NCBI GenBank assembly: GCA_936450465.1
Contig: OW388304.1
Coordinates: 41,044,914-41,108,913 of the forward strand
Direction: 5' to 3'
From: Gibbula magus
Taxonomy: Eukaryota > Mollusca > Gastropoda > Trochida > Trochidae
DNA length: 64,000 bases
Each line of letters begins with the position of its first letter. Position 1 is the stretch's first letter. The notes below the pieces were generated by a model. It was not told the origin of the DNA. It made no database searches and worked only from the letters and a program-made list of their open reading frames with translations. The translations under genes and the position numbers were made by a program. Below, piece after piece: positions 1 through 10,860 of the stretch.

Positions 1-229
1 ACACTAGGCCTATTCGTCATTATAATAATAATGATAACGATGTATACCAGGAGAGATGCAGTCCAGAATGACAGTGATTCTGGGATATTATATGGTATTT
101 TGTGTTTGGACGTTGTGGCCCGTAGTAAGAGTTCAAATAGTCAAATTATTTTAAGTGAATCAGCAATGTGGTAGTTTGGCATGTGTTAAAGCCAAACAAA
201 ATGCCATGGAACAATGGATGCATCTTGAA

Positions 230-545
230 AGAGTGAGTGAGTGAATGAGTGAGTTGGGGTTTAACGCCGCTTTCAAGAGTATTTCACGGCTGCTAGTATT
301 ACGACAGGGAGAAAGCCCGCAACACCATGTGGCTATGCATTGCGCTGAAACCTGCGAGCATCGGATTGAACTAGCGAACCATGGGTGGTACTACTCTGAA
401 ATTCAGTGTAGCATTGCACCCAAACCTTACTGCGTGTAGAACAGTTCTCTACTGCAGACAAAGTTGCCGTGCACCTGCCGGGATTCGAACCCCGGACCTC
501 TTGATCCGAAGCCGACCGCGCTAACCACTGCGCTAACATTGCTGC
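230..545 (-). mobile_element. tRNA-derived SINE, family 1 (copy 1)
   Basis: On the minus strand this starts with a tRNA-like head: an A-box-like GCGCAGTGGTTAGCGC and a B box GGTTCGAATCC at about 480-492. A body containing CTGCAGTAGAGAACTGTTCT follows, then a tail ending GGCGTTAAACCCCAACTCAC. The same order recurs at 13480, 23812, 26895, 39867, 46640 and 61843. Short open frames across these copies are by-products of the repeat. The family resembles tRNA SINEs common in molluscs; the family name is not assigned. Confidence 0.85.
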
Positions 546-563
546 AATGCGTCGAGAACAACA

Positions 564-680
564 ATTATATAACACGCTAAGATAATCACAGATCACATTA
601 ACCCTTTTCTGTACCCTAATACATGTACCATCGGATTATAAATGAAACTATTTGTCCAATCAAAAAGCTTGATACAGAAT
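564..680. repeat. Block shared with 11967-12070
   Basis: About 110 bases, with shared strings such as AACACGCTAAGA, TTAACCCTTTTCT and GGATTATAAAT, recur upstream of the second growth-factor gene. It may be a remnant of the gene duplication or an old repeat. Its order relative to the other shared upstream block differs between the two genes. Confidence 0.55.
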
Positions 681-1140
681 AGCTCTAAATACCTCACTGG
701 GTACTTACATAAAGGAATCGGACCTTCTTGCCCGTATCTAACAACAAATCAAAACAAAATCTAAAACAAAACGACGGCCGGCACCACTTCCTTCTCCTCT
801 TAACTTAGCTTAATTCATTCCAAATTTAAAATTTCAAAAATTCTTTCTCCCTTCCAGTTTCGTATTTGTTTCAAACTTTCCCCCATTTTTTCAATGGAAC
901 CCAAGTGCAAGTTCATGGCAATACACCGGTTTGATATTGAGCTGAAAATAAAGTGAGAACGAGACTTCAAAGATGCAATCGACAATTAATTTGACAAAGT
1001 CCCTGGTCAATACAAGAATTTGTAATGGATCTTACGAAAATTAAAGTCATTGACAAAGTCGACATATACGTTATAAGATAAACAATTTACCAGTTACAGT
1101 AGTTACATGTATGTAGTTTTCAGCTACACAATTTACATGG
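681..1140. other. No recognisable feature
   Basis: AT-rich sequence without a credible coding frame, repeat unit or RNA gene that I can see. Confidence 0.5.
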
Positions 1141-1149
1141 CAAATGTTT

Positions 1150-1640
1150 ATTAGCTCAACATGCTTATGACATGGCATGGCGTCCGTTCGTCCACCGTCC
1201 GTCCATCCGTAAACTTTTCGCTTTTACGACTTCTTCTCCAGAACCAATGACTCAACAGATCTGACATTTATGTGCAGACTCCTTGGCCAATGGGGATTCC
1301 ATATTGTAGATTTCGTGACCCCATGACCCCAAAGTGGGTCACAGGGGTCACATCTTTAAAAACCTATTTTCATCTTCTTCTCCAGTTCCAAAAGGTCTAG
1401 AGAGGTGAAAAGTTGTCTGTAGACTCCTTGGCCAATGGGGATTCTTAATTGTAGATTTTGTGACCCCATGACCCCAAATAGGGTCACAGGGGTCACGACC
1501 TTAAAAACCTATTTTCATCTTCTTCTCCAGTACCAAAATGACTTAAAAGCTGAAATATTGTGTGCAGACTCCTTGGCCAATGGACTAAACAGGTTCACAA
1601 GGGTCACAACTTTAAAAACTATTTTTTGCTTGTTAATAAT
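1150..1640. repeat. Tandem-repeat element with 145-bp units and a CCGTCC microsatellite
   Basis: AGACTCCTTGGCCAATGG recurs at about 1276, 1421 and 1566, so the period is 145 bp. The units also share GGGTCACAGGGGTCAC and CATCTTCTTCTCCAG. A GTCCGTTCGTCCACCGTCCG tract sits at one end (about 1178-1210). The layout of a few tandem units beside a GTCC-type microsatellite matches four other elements in this window and resembles bivalve 'pearl' repeats. Confidence 0.7.
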
Positions 1641-1659
1641 GTACTGGTATTTCTTGAGA

Positions 1660-1859
1660 TAACTGCGCAATGATACCGTGTGAAGTGGTCCTGCAGGTAA
1701 TTTTGTATAAACGTCAGAGTAGGAAGGTTTCAGCTGTCAATTCTCGTGTTTATGAGAATGTATACCGGTCACATGACCTTGTTTAATCCAATCAGCAGAG
1801 GGCATATCGCTAAAATTTTAAAGTCTGAATTTATCTGGATGTATAATACTATGTTTCAG
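1660..1859 (+). promoter_or_regulatory. Upstream block of growth-factor gene A, duplicated at gene B
   Basis: This stretch ends at a splice acceptor (TTTCAG at 1854-1859) four bases before the ATG. It is closely repeated at 10385-10570 upstream of gene B. Shared strings include ACGTCAGAGTA, CAGCTGTCAAT, ATACCGGTCACATGACCTTG and CCAATCAGCAGAG. It holds a CCAAT box, an E-box CAGCTG and a nuclear-receptor half-site TGACCTTG. A role as promoter or 5' noncoding exon is inferred from conservation between the paralogues. Confidence 0.45.
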
Positions 1860-1863
1860 TATC

Positions 1864-3680
1864 ATGAGGGGTTCTGTGTTAACATGGTGGGTGCTGCTCG
1901 CCGCCCTTGTCGCAACCACAGATGGTAAACGCAGAGGTATTTTTTTTTAATTTCTTCTTCTTCTTTCAACAAGACGTAACTCTCCCATGTTAAACATAAC
2001 ATTATTCTCCCTGAAGATGAAATTAAACCGGTAGGAGAGAAACACGGCGTTATGTTTTTAATTTTTTGATAATTTGAAGCTAGACCTTACGTAACAGTCA
2101 TGTGACAGACTTTCTCGAGTAATATTCTTTTCTCATTCAGAACTTTTTTGCTTAATGGTCAATTTGTTCAATTCGGATATAACTTTATTTCTATTTGTGA
2201 AAATCGATTATTTTTTTTTATATAATATTTTTTTATGGAGGGCAAGTCACAGATTTCCCTCTTTAACGATTTTTATTTAGAATGTTTACTAGTTTACTAG
2301 TTTATGTTATAAACGTGAAGTAGAAAGATTAAATAATATGACATATACGTAATTTTCGTTATTCTTAAATTCGTATGGTTTAAACATATTGTATGCTGTT
2401 AATGAATTGGGATTGGTTTCATCCATGGTTTCGTTATCTGTGTTTTTAAGGACAATAAACGACATCGATTTATGCAGAAACAGTTGTTTCTTTGCATTAG
2501 TTTTGCATTAGTGCTATTACACTAGTGTATATACGATATTCATTAAACTGTTTACATACATACATACATACATATATATAATGATACATATACATACATA
2601 CATACATATAATGATAGATAATACATACATACATATAATGATAGATAATACATACATACATATAATGATACATACATACATACATATAATGATAGATAAT
2701 ACATACATACATACATATAATGATAGATAATACATACATACATACATACATACATATAATGATAGATAATACATACATACATACATACATACATATAATG
2801 ATCCATACATACATACATACATACACACAAACATACATACATACATACATACATACATACATACATACACACATGAGTACTCTTTTGGACTTCCATGACT
2901 CATATGATTTTTTATCCTTTTTACCGCAATGATCGCACCACAGGTAAAAAACGAGACTGTAGGTACAAACAGGCTGAGTGGACAGAATGTGAGAATGCTT
3001 TTCAGACCCACACCAGAACACTGAACGCTGAAAAATCAAAGGCTGACTGTAAACCAGCGATAGTCCGCAAGCGATCCTGCCCTTGGCGTGGTACGTGTTA
3101 AGGTGGCAATTTCCCTAAAAAATGAAATAAAACTGACATTTCGAATTCGTTTAATAAAATGTTAATCTAAGATGTAGATGTATATGTACATTTCCAGGTA
3201 ACATGTGTTAAAGTAAAATTCAGTAAAAAAAAAAGTCGCATCAACGTATCAATAGCTCGTTCTCACAGTGCGATTGGTTCTAACGTCCAACCTGTGTCGA
3301 AGTGAACTCTTTTTATTGATTCAGGAGTGTTATCTGGCCATTAGTAACTCTTATTTACCTTTTTGTGAAAGCACTTTATTTCAGCAAGAACGATGTGCTA
3401 CAGCGCCTTTAACTACCTACCTGTCTGTGTGTTTAGTGGNNNNNNNNNNNNNNNNNNNNNNNNNNNNNNNNNNNNNNNNNNNNNNNNNNNNNNNNNNNNN
3501 NNNNNNNNNNNNNNNNNNNNNNNNNNNNNNNNNNNNNNNNNNNNNNNNNNNNNNNNNNNNNNNNNNNNNNNNNNNNNNNNNNNNNNNNNNNNNNNNNNNN
3601 NNNNNNNNNNNNNNNNNNNNNNNNNNNNNNNNNNNNNNNCAAAACCTCAAATCGACTTATTACGAATGTGTTGATATGTG
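1864..3680 (+). CDS. Pleiotrophin/midkine-like secreted growth factor, copy A (incomplete)
   Basis: Coding exon 1 is 1864-1924, after an acceptor at 1858-1859. It encodes a 20-residue signal peptide with a hydrophobic VLLAALVA core. Exon 2 is 2944-3090 and ends at donor GTACGT. It encodes one PTN/MK-type domain with four cysteines (about residues 26, 36, 56, 66), the motif CRYKQAEW and many basic residues. Both splice junctions are phase 1. The acceptor for exon 3 (GTGTTTAG) ends at 3436, but the assembly gap begins three bases later. After the gap, 3640-3680 could be the end of that exon, with a phase-1 donor GTAAGT; similarity to gene B is weak there. No basic-tail exon is visible before gene B, so A may be truncated or may splice into B's last exon. 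The family binds heparan sulfate and signals outside the cell. Confidence 0.7.
2555..2872. repeat. CATA tetranucleotide microsatellite
   Basis: Runs of ACATACATAC are interrupted at regular intervals by ATAATGATAGATAATA. It lies in intron 1 of growth-factor gene A. Long frames across it on both strands encode only YVCM or HTYI repeats and are not genes. Confidence 0.95.
3440..3639. other. Assembly gap (200 N)
   Basis: Exactly 200 undetermined bases, probably a nominal gap size. By comparison with gene B it removes most of the second PTN/MK domain exon of gene A. Confidence 0.99.
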
Positions 3681-3902
3681 TAAGTAAGTCGGAGGGTTAG
3701 GAAGAATATAGACGAACACTGCGTCAAATGACGTTCTTCCGTTACTCTCACGACTTCCCTCCTCGATTTAGCAGGAGGGGCTTCGAGTGACTCAAGAGTG
3801 CACACGAGAGTGACACAAGGGTCGTTCGATAAGGAATTTGATCGCACGTGCGACACACTTTGTTCTAAACGAACGGAGCCCTGGAGGTAGTCTTCTATGA
3901 CA

Positions 3903-3950
3903 GACCATAACTCCTACAGACCATAACTCCTACAGACCATAACTCCTACA
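3903..3950. repeat. 17-bp tandem triplicate
   Basis: GACCATAACTCCTACA is repeated three times head to tail just before a long hairpin. Confidence 0.9.
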
Positions 3951-3965
3951 GGTTATCAAGCAATG

Positions 3966-4097
3966 GATAACACCTGAATACGAGGGCATTCTAGCAAAGA
4001 GAGGCATTTGCCCTAGGGACGACCCGAGGGCGCGATAGGGACGACCCGTAGGCAAAGGCCTCTCTTTGCTAGAACGCCCGAGGATGGGGGTGTTATC
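3966..4097. repeat. Long imperfect hairpin 1
   Basis: The left arm contains GATAACACC and TTCTAGCAAAGAGAGGC. The right arm contains GCCTCTCTTTGCTAGAA and GGTGTTATC. The centre is CG-rich, with GGGACGACCC twice. It is one of a class of hairpins in this window. Confidence 0.85.
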
Positions 4098-4257
4098 TGT
4101 TTTATATACCGATGAAAAGACTAATGTGTGGGTGAAATTGTCTAAATGTTTTAACTGCAGTGCAGGTGATCCAAGTGAAATAAAACGCACTTAAAATATC
4201 ATCGAAGTTTCGGACAGCAAGGTAGGGACCAACAATCAACCCTTCCTAGTCACCAAT

Positions 4258-4322
4258 CCCCTGTAGTCTAGTGGTAAGGTCTACAAAGCGAAAGGTTGCG
4301 GGTTCGATTCCCACATTGTCAG
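4258..4322 (+). repeat. tRNA-like fragment
   Basis: TAGTCTAGTGGTAAGGTC resembles an A box and GGTTCGATTCC matches a B box. The acceptor arm does not pair and the spacing is short. This fits a tRNA pseudogene or SINE head rather than a working tRNA. Confidence 0.5.
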
Positions 4323-4431
4323 CTTTGATCATTTTAAACTTAGCAATTGTGTAGATATATTATCTTATTATATTATCTTACTCAATGGGACTTGGGATTC
4401 CTTGCACTCAATAAATTCCATTTTGCAGGCC

Positions 4432-4545
4432 TTCTACTGTATAATGCCCTGCTGGAAGGGTATTATACTGTACAAGGCCCTCCCAGCGGGTAATATCCTA
4501 TGTAAGGCCCTCTCGATGAGGATTTGTAAGGCCCTGCTCTCTTTC
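4432..4545. repeat. Degenerate minisatellite, unit about 33 bp
   Basis: AAGGCCCT or ATGCCCT followed by a variable segment and GTATTATA-like sequence recurs four times. Confidence 0.5.
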
Positions 4546-4696
4546 TCAGGGATGTTCTCCCGGAAAAAAGAGTTCAAAGAGTGTTAAATGGGCCTTGAGG
4601 TATAAAAAACAAGTTAACGGTCCACCGCACTCCTAATCCCTAGCTTGTAACCTCTTACAATACAATAGAACGCCCCAGATTAAACACAGATACTTT

Positions 4697-5110
4697 TTTT
4701 GATTGATTGATTGATTTAAAACATATTTTATTCATTTAAGAAATGGATTGGGCACAAGTCCTCTCCACGTAATCAACAACTATTTGACAAGGCTAAAATA
4801 CATAACACAATATATGCAGAAGAGAGTAAGAAATCTACAATTGACGAAATGGGTAAACATGTAATATACATTATTAAGGCAACACGCAATTGCAAATGTT
4901 ATTCTTATGACAAAATGCACTTTGAATATGGTAAATACGTACATTAGTATTAATGTATTAATTGAACCGTTGACTCTTTCCAATGAATTGATGAACATGG
5001 TGAAATATGTTTTCATTGACTGTTTGTGGAAGATTTGGATTTCCATACAGGATTGTATTAAGGAATTGATAGACAATTGATATTGTGAGCAAAAAGGTTT
5101 AATGAACATA
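4697..5110 (-). mobile_element. LINE 3' end with (AATC)n tail, copy 1
   Basis: On the minus strand the sequence ends with GAATAAAATATGTTTTAAATC followed by four AATC repeats. The same ending occurs at 15427 and 48695. A poly(A)-signal-like AATAAA directly before a simple tail is typical of non-LTR retrotransposon 3' ends. A 109-residue frame here shows no recognised domain and is probably 3' sequence. Confidence 0.55.
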
Positions 5111-6520
5111 TCTAGGGCATTTCATGTTCATATGTCAGACAGGTAACTGCTTGTGTTGTAGGGGTAATAAAGTGTAGGGGTTATGGGCTGTAGGGGTAAT
5201 GGACTATAATTACACTGGAAACATATGGAAGGGGATATGTGCCAAAAATGAAGACATGTCGTTCTCAACCATACAAGTCTCGAAAAGACAGGTCCAAGGA
5301 TTCAAACCTAACATTTTAATTCTGTCAATCTTAACTTTCCGTTCTCAACTTTACAAAGTTGAAATGTAATTCAAGAAATTTCGAAGTCGAATAGTATAAA
5401 GTTGTAATTTTAAACTTTTAGTTCTAAATAATATACACATTTTGTAATGTTGCAGGTTACCTTTTACAAATGAAAAATGGAAAATGAAGAGTTGTATAGT
5501 CAACCTTGTAAAACGAACTTTAGCATTTCGAGACTGACATGAGTTGCATACATGTACATATACATGTGTAGTTGCGATTGCAATGTTTCAAATTACATCT
5601 GTACATGAATCGCATTGACCATATTTGGAAGTTTCCTGAACATTGCCGATGGTTTCCGAGGACGAGAAATATTTGCAAAAAATGAGCCTCCCTGCCACTG
5701 TGCCTATTAAATGGGGAATCCCTTTGTCTATTTTTAGCCCATATCCAGACAAACATTAACCACGCCCCCTGAAATCAATTAGGGACGTACGTAACAAACA
5801 TACGCACATCATCGCATGGTCAGTTCACAGAGCGCTACTGCCACTAACATTCAGTGTGAAATTGTCGCTCAGTAATTGAATACCAAACGAAAGTACCAAT
5901 TGAAAATTAATTCTTAGGTACCGTATTCTAATTATTATTTCAATAAATTCTAAGGACATTTGACAAAAACTTATTTTTTGCAACGGAAAAAGAATATGAA
6001 AGTAAAGTAAATTAATGTTAGATGACGGACGTACGGGATCGTACAGATTGATTGGCACTGATAATATGATAAATGTATCCGATCAGTTATCATAAAGAGT
6101 CTTTCACTTTCATATAAAACTGCAGATTTACAAACAATATAGACATACCACACCCAAACAATTAAATAAATTACTTTCTGTGCGTTCATTTACACATTAT
6201 CTCACTCTCAGTTCAATCATACATATCACATGTCAACATTCCCTTTAATTTGTATAATCCAAAATAACGTTTGTATTCAGAAATGAATTTCCATTGTTTT
6301 ACTTAAGTTTTAAACAACATAATATTGATATTGGAAGCAAACGTTATTGGGAAGAAATTGAAAGAAATACATAAACCAGTGTTGACAACTTTATTATTAT
6401 TATTTTCAAATATTTTAAATGAACCACACAGCAAAGATCAAAATCAGGGAACAATCTCAGACTAATTTAGGGATATAGCAGAGCTTACTTGTTTCTGACA
6501 TTCAGCTATATGAACATATC
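5111..6520. other. No recognisable gene
   Basis: AT-rich sequence with a few GTAGGGGTAAT repeats at 5158-5210. The short frames lack domain signals. Confidence 0.5.
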
Positions 6521-6529
6521 AGGGGGTGC

Positions 6530-6748
6530 TTAACTTTTTTCTTTGTGTATTGATTCAAGGTTCAAAGTACACGATATAGGTAGATGGTCAGACACGGTTA
6601 ACGAATGTACTTTCATATCTGCTATTAACGAAAACAAGCTAGTTGGTGCCAGGAAATCGTCAACTAAACAAGTACCGTTATTCCTATAAAAGTAACGATC
6701 CATTGCTACCTGCCGCGGTATCCTTCCATTCACAATGTGAAAACCCAA
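6530..6748 (-). pseudogene. LINE endonuclease fragment, C-terminal part
   Basis: The 72-residue frame reads like the end of an apurinic-type (EEP) LINE endonuclease. It has HIVNGR, then VDDFLAPTSLFSLI, then the catalytic SDHLPIS. Two further pieces of what looks like the same minus-strand domain lie at 7262-7385 and 8775-8955. The element was broken by later insertions. No intact reverse transcriptase follows. Confidence 0.7.
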
Positions 6749-6763
6749 AGCTTTCCTATAATG

Positions 6764-7203
6764 TTATTAATTAAGTATTTCCGTATTGGCCGAGTTAAAG
6801 GTCCGAGGTCCGATGTATTGGACCGAGACGAAGTCGAGGGCCAATACAACGGACCGAGGACCTGTAACTCGGCCAATACGGAAATACTTAATTAATGACA
6901 ATTTTATTAATTAACCTCTTTTCATTCTATTTGCACAACACTATACATCTCATTTATATTTAAATACTAAGTATAAACAAGATTGGTGAACAAATACCAT
7001 TGGTCAAAGTTGTGAAGCGACAGCTTCGGACTTTCACCAAATGTGCGACTGCGCATGCTCAAACTCATATTGGCCCAGTTTATCTCGTATTAGCCCAGTT
7101 TGTCTCGTATTGGCCCAGTTTGCCCGTATTGGCCCAGTTGTCGAATCATATGGTCTAGACCGTAAATACCGTATACGTACCATAACATTGATAGTTAATT
7201 AAT
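6764..7203. mobile_element. Hairpin element 2 with 24-bp repeats
   Basis: A hairpin occupies 6764-6897. Its arms read TTAAGTATTTCCGTATTGGC and its complement around a CG-rich centre (GACCGAGACGAAGTCGAGGG). A tail follows with four copies of a TATTGGCCCAGTTT unit (7068-7140) and ends at TTAATTAATAA, which mirrors the start. It interrupts the minus-strand LINE endonuclease. Confidence 0.7.
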
Positions 7204-7261
7204 AAAGGGTGATAATAAAGATTTGCCAAACCTTTTAACCATCCACCGACCTTCTTGGTTG

Positions 7262-7385
7262 ACAAAATTAATCAACATGGTACAAAGAGCCGAGATTAAG
7301 AAAACTTATGTCTTCCTCATCCTCTAAAAGGAAATCATCGAGGAGTCGGACATTAAAGTCCCGCGGGAACCTCGATAGGGTACGT
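7262..7385 (-). pseudogene. LINE endonuclease fragment, middle part
   Basis: On the minus strand a frame reads RDFNVRLLDDFLLEDEED. This matches the GDFNAR region and the acidic stretch after it in LINE endonucleases. It is collinear with the fragments on either side. Confidence 0.5.
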
Positions 7386-7530
7386 TTTGCAGAAATGATT
7401 ATGACATCAGTTAAGAAAATAACACTACCATTTCATTTTGTTCAAATCAAATCGGAAATAGTTTAAAATTAGCTTTTTAAATGTACCTAACGAAAACAGT
7501 CGGCAAACGTTTCAATTAGCCAATCACGCC

Positions 7531-8640
7531 TTGCCACGCTTTAGGCACCTGGGCAACTCAAGCGAGCGTCTCGCTAGTGTTATTGTTTACATTATTGAAT
7601 CGAAGGGGTCACCTATAGACTATGGAGCTGCTATTTGGGGAACTTTTAATATACCTGCAATCAATACAGTCCACAACCGTGCCATGAAGTTTTTCATGGG
7701 AGTAAAGAAACACACATCAAACAGTGCAGTCGCGGGAGATATGGGATTGGTGCCACCGGTTGTCCGACAATGGAAGACTGTCTCCCGTTTCTATAAAGTT
7801 GCAAGTGAAAGATGTCCAGATAGACTGTTCTTTGTTGTGTTTAAGTGGGCAAACAGGAAGGCGTTAGCTAACAACCGTAACTGGAACTTTCGTATCCATA
7901 GCAAGTATAGAATTTGGGAGTTGGACCATTTCATCCCCATAAACAACACTTTCTTCGTTAAAATTATTACTACGGAAGTTACAGGAAAACTTGAACAAAG
8001 ATTTTTTACGGAGTGGAAAACTACACTAGATTCGCCAAACAGCAAGCGCGGACAAGGTGGGAACGACTTTATCGACTTCATAAGAGTACATCAGGTACAG
8101 AGGAGTATTTGCAGAGTTCTCTCCCTTCTACATATCGATCGGCGTTGGCGCAATTCAGATGCGGGGTGGCTCCAATACGAGTTGAAACGGGACGTTATAG
8201 CAATATTCCTTTAGCTGAGAGAGTATGTTTTAATTGTTCTAACACTGTTGAAGATGAGTGCCATGTTTTATTTTATTGTCCACAATATACAGATCTTAGA
8301 CGAGAGCTTTTATCCAAGAGAGTTGAAATATGTCAAGATTTTAGTACTTTTAATGATTACGAAAAGTTTAGCTTCGTAATGTCCAGTCCTGATGTTGTAT
8401 TTATTGCTGCCAAAACCTGCAGACTTATTTTATTTTTATCGCAAATTTGTTTTATATAAAGTTTAATACATGGTACCTTTTAACATGTTTTACACTTTAT
8501 TGTATTTAGCCTATGTTTATTTTTGTTTTAGTCTCTCATAACCCTCAATGGGTGGCTCTTAACCTATGTTTTACCTGTATATATGTTTGTAATGCTAAGA
8601 GGTGAGACTTAAATAAAATATGTGTCTGTCTGTCCGTATT
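7531..8640 (+). pseudogene. 5'-truncated, frameshifted LINE ORF2 C-terminus and 3' end
   Basis: The first frame (to about 8080) contains YGAAIWGTF and HNRAMKFFMGVKK, typical of the region after the reverse transcriptase. A +1 shift near 8020-8080 moves the coding to a second frame ending at 8459. That frame holds FRCGVAPIRVETGRYSNIPL and a zinc knuckle, CFNCSNTVEDECHVLFYC (CX2C, H, X4C). The 3' region has GTCTCTCATAA and GGGTGGCTC and ends in TGTCTGTCTGTC. A second copy of that end is at 43920. The reverse transcriptase itself is missing. Confidence 0.85.
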
Positions 8641-8774
8641 TTCACTGATTGTGTCTGTCACAACAGTTACTAAGTTATGTCAACAGTTAAGCAAAGTCGA
8701 GACACATAATGTCATTAAATTGATAAGCTTTTCTTGTTACGAACATGTGTGTTTGAAGGCTAATCAAAGGGCAA

Positions 8775-8955
8775 TCTAAGATAATGCCGAGGAAATGTAT
8801 CTCCCATCAACAGAACGTCATAGTTTTCAAGGTCAAGATCTGCTGCAAGCTCTGATAATTTGCTTTCTAGGTATCCAATTCCATCATCAACTTGTTTTTT
8901 TATACACTGGACTATTTTCCGGTGGGATGTAAACGCCAAATAGAAGTAACTGCAC
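8775..8955 (-). pseudogene. LINE endonuclease fragment, N-terminal part
   Basis: The minus strand encodes LLFGVYIPPENSPVY in one frame, then VDDGIGYLESKLSELAADL and NYDVLLMGD in another. Together these are the middle of an EEP endonuclease with a frameshift. Confidence 0.65.
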
Positions 8956-8960
8956 TGTTA

Positions 8961-9960
8961 AATACGGATATTGCCTGTTTACCGGGTACCATTTAACTCG
9001 AATTTAAGCCCAGGGCGCAAAAACGAAAATACCCCAAAACAGTCAAAAGTGTTACATATTCAGTGTTTTATTTAGAAATAAAAATACGATTTTAAAATAA
9101 GTGTCAAGTTTGAAGAATTCAATAGGTTCAGCAACTTCATCAACTTCTCATTCAATTCACACCAACGCAATGCATTTGTACCACACCAAACATATCAACA
9201 AACTAGAACACAGCTCGATATGAGGGTGGTCTCCATTACAAATGTAATTTCGCGTTCAATCTTCTTCATCGTCTGAATGGATCTATTCCAATGCTTTCCT
9301 CTGAGTCAATCAAGCCTTCAGCTGACTGTCATCCTCGGTTACCCAGGGTTTATATATGCGCCGTTACTCTCCACTATATCACCCCTGGGAAACTCTATCA
9401 TAGAAATTTGTACTAAAATTACCCGCCCTTATATATATGTAAAAGTTACATTTTGAATCTTTTCTAGTTTATTATTTAAAGCCTATATACTTAAAATTAC
9501 CTATATTCCAATTTTCAGAAATATCTAAATATTTTTATTTTGAGGTCCTTAAAACGCACGGCAATGATGTTTTTGTTTAAATTTATGAAAATTGCATAGT
9601 CGCCGGTTAAATCAGTGTTTAAAATTAATAACAGCCGGGTGATTATTCAAGGATTTACGATAATAACAGCGCAAATTGACATCGAATTTGTATCTTTAGC
9701 ATTTAAGCTCATGAAGCTGGAGTCGACGTCATTGTTTACTAAACAATACGACATATGCCACAGTTTTGATTGGTTCAGCGGTAATTGAGCGCGTGCTTGT
9801 ATGTATGTATATAGTAGACTGCATCGAGGGTCGCGATATCTTGGATTCGCCCCATCGTGTAAGTATATATACAGGTAACTGCTTTTGGTGTCAATTTCAT
9901 TAAGAATTGTTAAGTGATACGTAGCCTATACTTATTACCCTGTCGCTTCTTTGCTGTAAA
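8961..9960. other. No recognisable gene
   Basis: AT-rich sequence with no domain-bearing frame or clear repeat structure visible. Confidence 0.5.
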
Positions 9961-9962
9961 AT

Positions 9963-10100
9963 TAAGAAATAGATTTCATAATGTGTTTGTTCACAGGTTT
10001 ATAAACGGTTTGAAAGGTGCAAGTAAAACTGGTATAAATGCCGGAGCTTGTCGACCGTTTATAAGCCAGTGAACAAACACATTATTAAATCTATTTCTTA
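9963..10100. repeat. Long imperfect hairpin 3
   Basis: Arms AAGAAATAGATTTCATAATG and AAACACATTATTAAATC with TGTTTGTTCAC and GTGAACAAACA inside. The interior also pairs through TTATAAACGGT and ACCGTTTATAA. Confidence 0.8.
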
Positions 10101-10384
10101 TGAATTCAAACTTTGCAATTTAAATGATTTCTAATCAGTAAATAAACTTTTGAAAAAAAAAATCTCTTCAAAAATGTATTGTCTTAGATCAGGCGTTAAG
10201 CTCCACCCACAATAATACCGCATCACTTATGAGTCATCACGCGCAAAACGTAGTTCACAGGAAATATGATTAAAGTATTTATTTTTTGGTTTTAACATGC
10301 TGTTTTAATCAAACTACAATTATAATTCACACTGTAAGGTTTTTAAAAAGAATGAATAAAAAAGCATGTGATAGCAGTGTCATA

Positions 10385-10570
10385 AATGCGCAATGATACA
10401 GCGATTAAGTAGTACCGCAGGTTATTTTATGTAAACGTCAGAGTATGAAGGTTATCCTTTTCAGCTGTCAATCTTGTGTTTATAAATGTATACCGGTCAC
10501 ATGACCTTGAAAACTCCAATCAGCAGAGCATATCGCTTACATTTCAAAGTCTGAATTTATTAGCTGTATG
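10385..10570 (+). promoter_or_regulatory. Upstream block of growth-factor gene B
   Basis: Near copy of 1660-1859 with the same ACGTCAGAGTA, CAGCTGTCAA, ACCGGTCACATGACCTTG and CCAATCAGCAGAG strings. Here it lies about 1.8 kb before the coding start. The extra length is due at least partly to a TTAA-MITE and a SINE inserted between. Confidence 0.4.
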
Positions 10571-10599
10571 AACATCGTTGTTACAGATATTGTTACAGT

Positions 10600-10860
10600 T
10601 AAAGGGGCAGTAGCACATTTATGACCAAAAAACATTTATTTCAAATTTCCCATTTATAATGACAGATTATGTCATTAATATTTACTTTAGAGGATAAAAC
10701 CTCTTATTACACGCACCAATTATCCGTATGGTGGCCATTATAATGTGAACACATTTTATTATTTCGAATTACACAAACGATTCCCATGGCTTTACTGAAC
10801 CATGTACACTCATTTTTATCTTGATTTTCCGAAGAGAGAAGGGTGTTTAACTAAACTGAA
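10600..10860. mobile_element. TTAA-MITE, truncated copy
   Basis: Begins TTAAAGGGGCAGTAGCAC and carries the family interior (CCGTATGGTGGCCATT, ATTTTCCGAAGAGAGAAGG). The right terminal repeat is missing. Confidence 0.75.

Noticed and set aside
245..596. Short open frames across SINE copies (also at 13467, 23913, 39624, 61903)
   Set aside because: They recur only where the SINE recurs, run in either orientation and show no conserved protein; they are repeat sequence.
2497..3039. 180-residue and shorter frames in the CATA microsatellite
   Set aside because: Pure translation of a tetranucleotide repeat, partly overlapping a real exon on the other strand.
4258..4322. Functional tRNA gene
   Set aside because: Too short and without a pairing acceptor stem.
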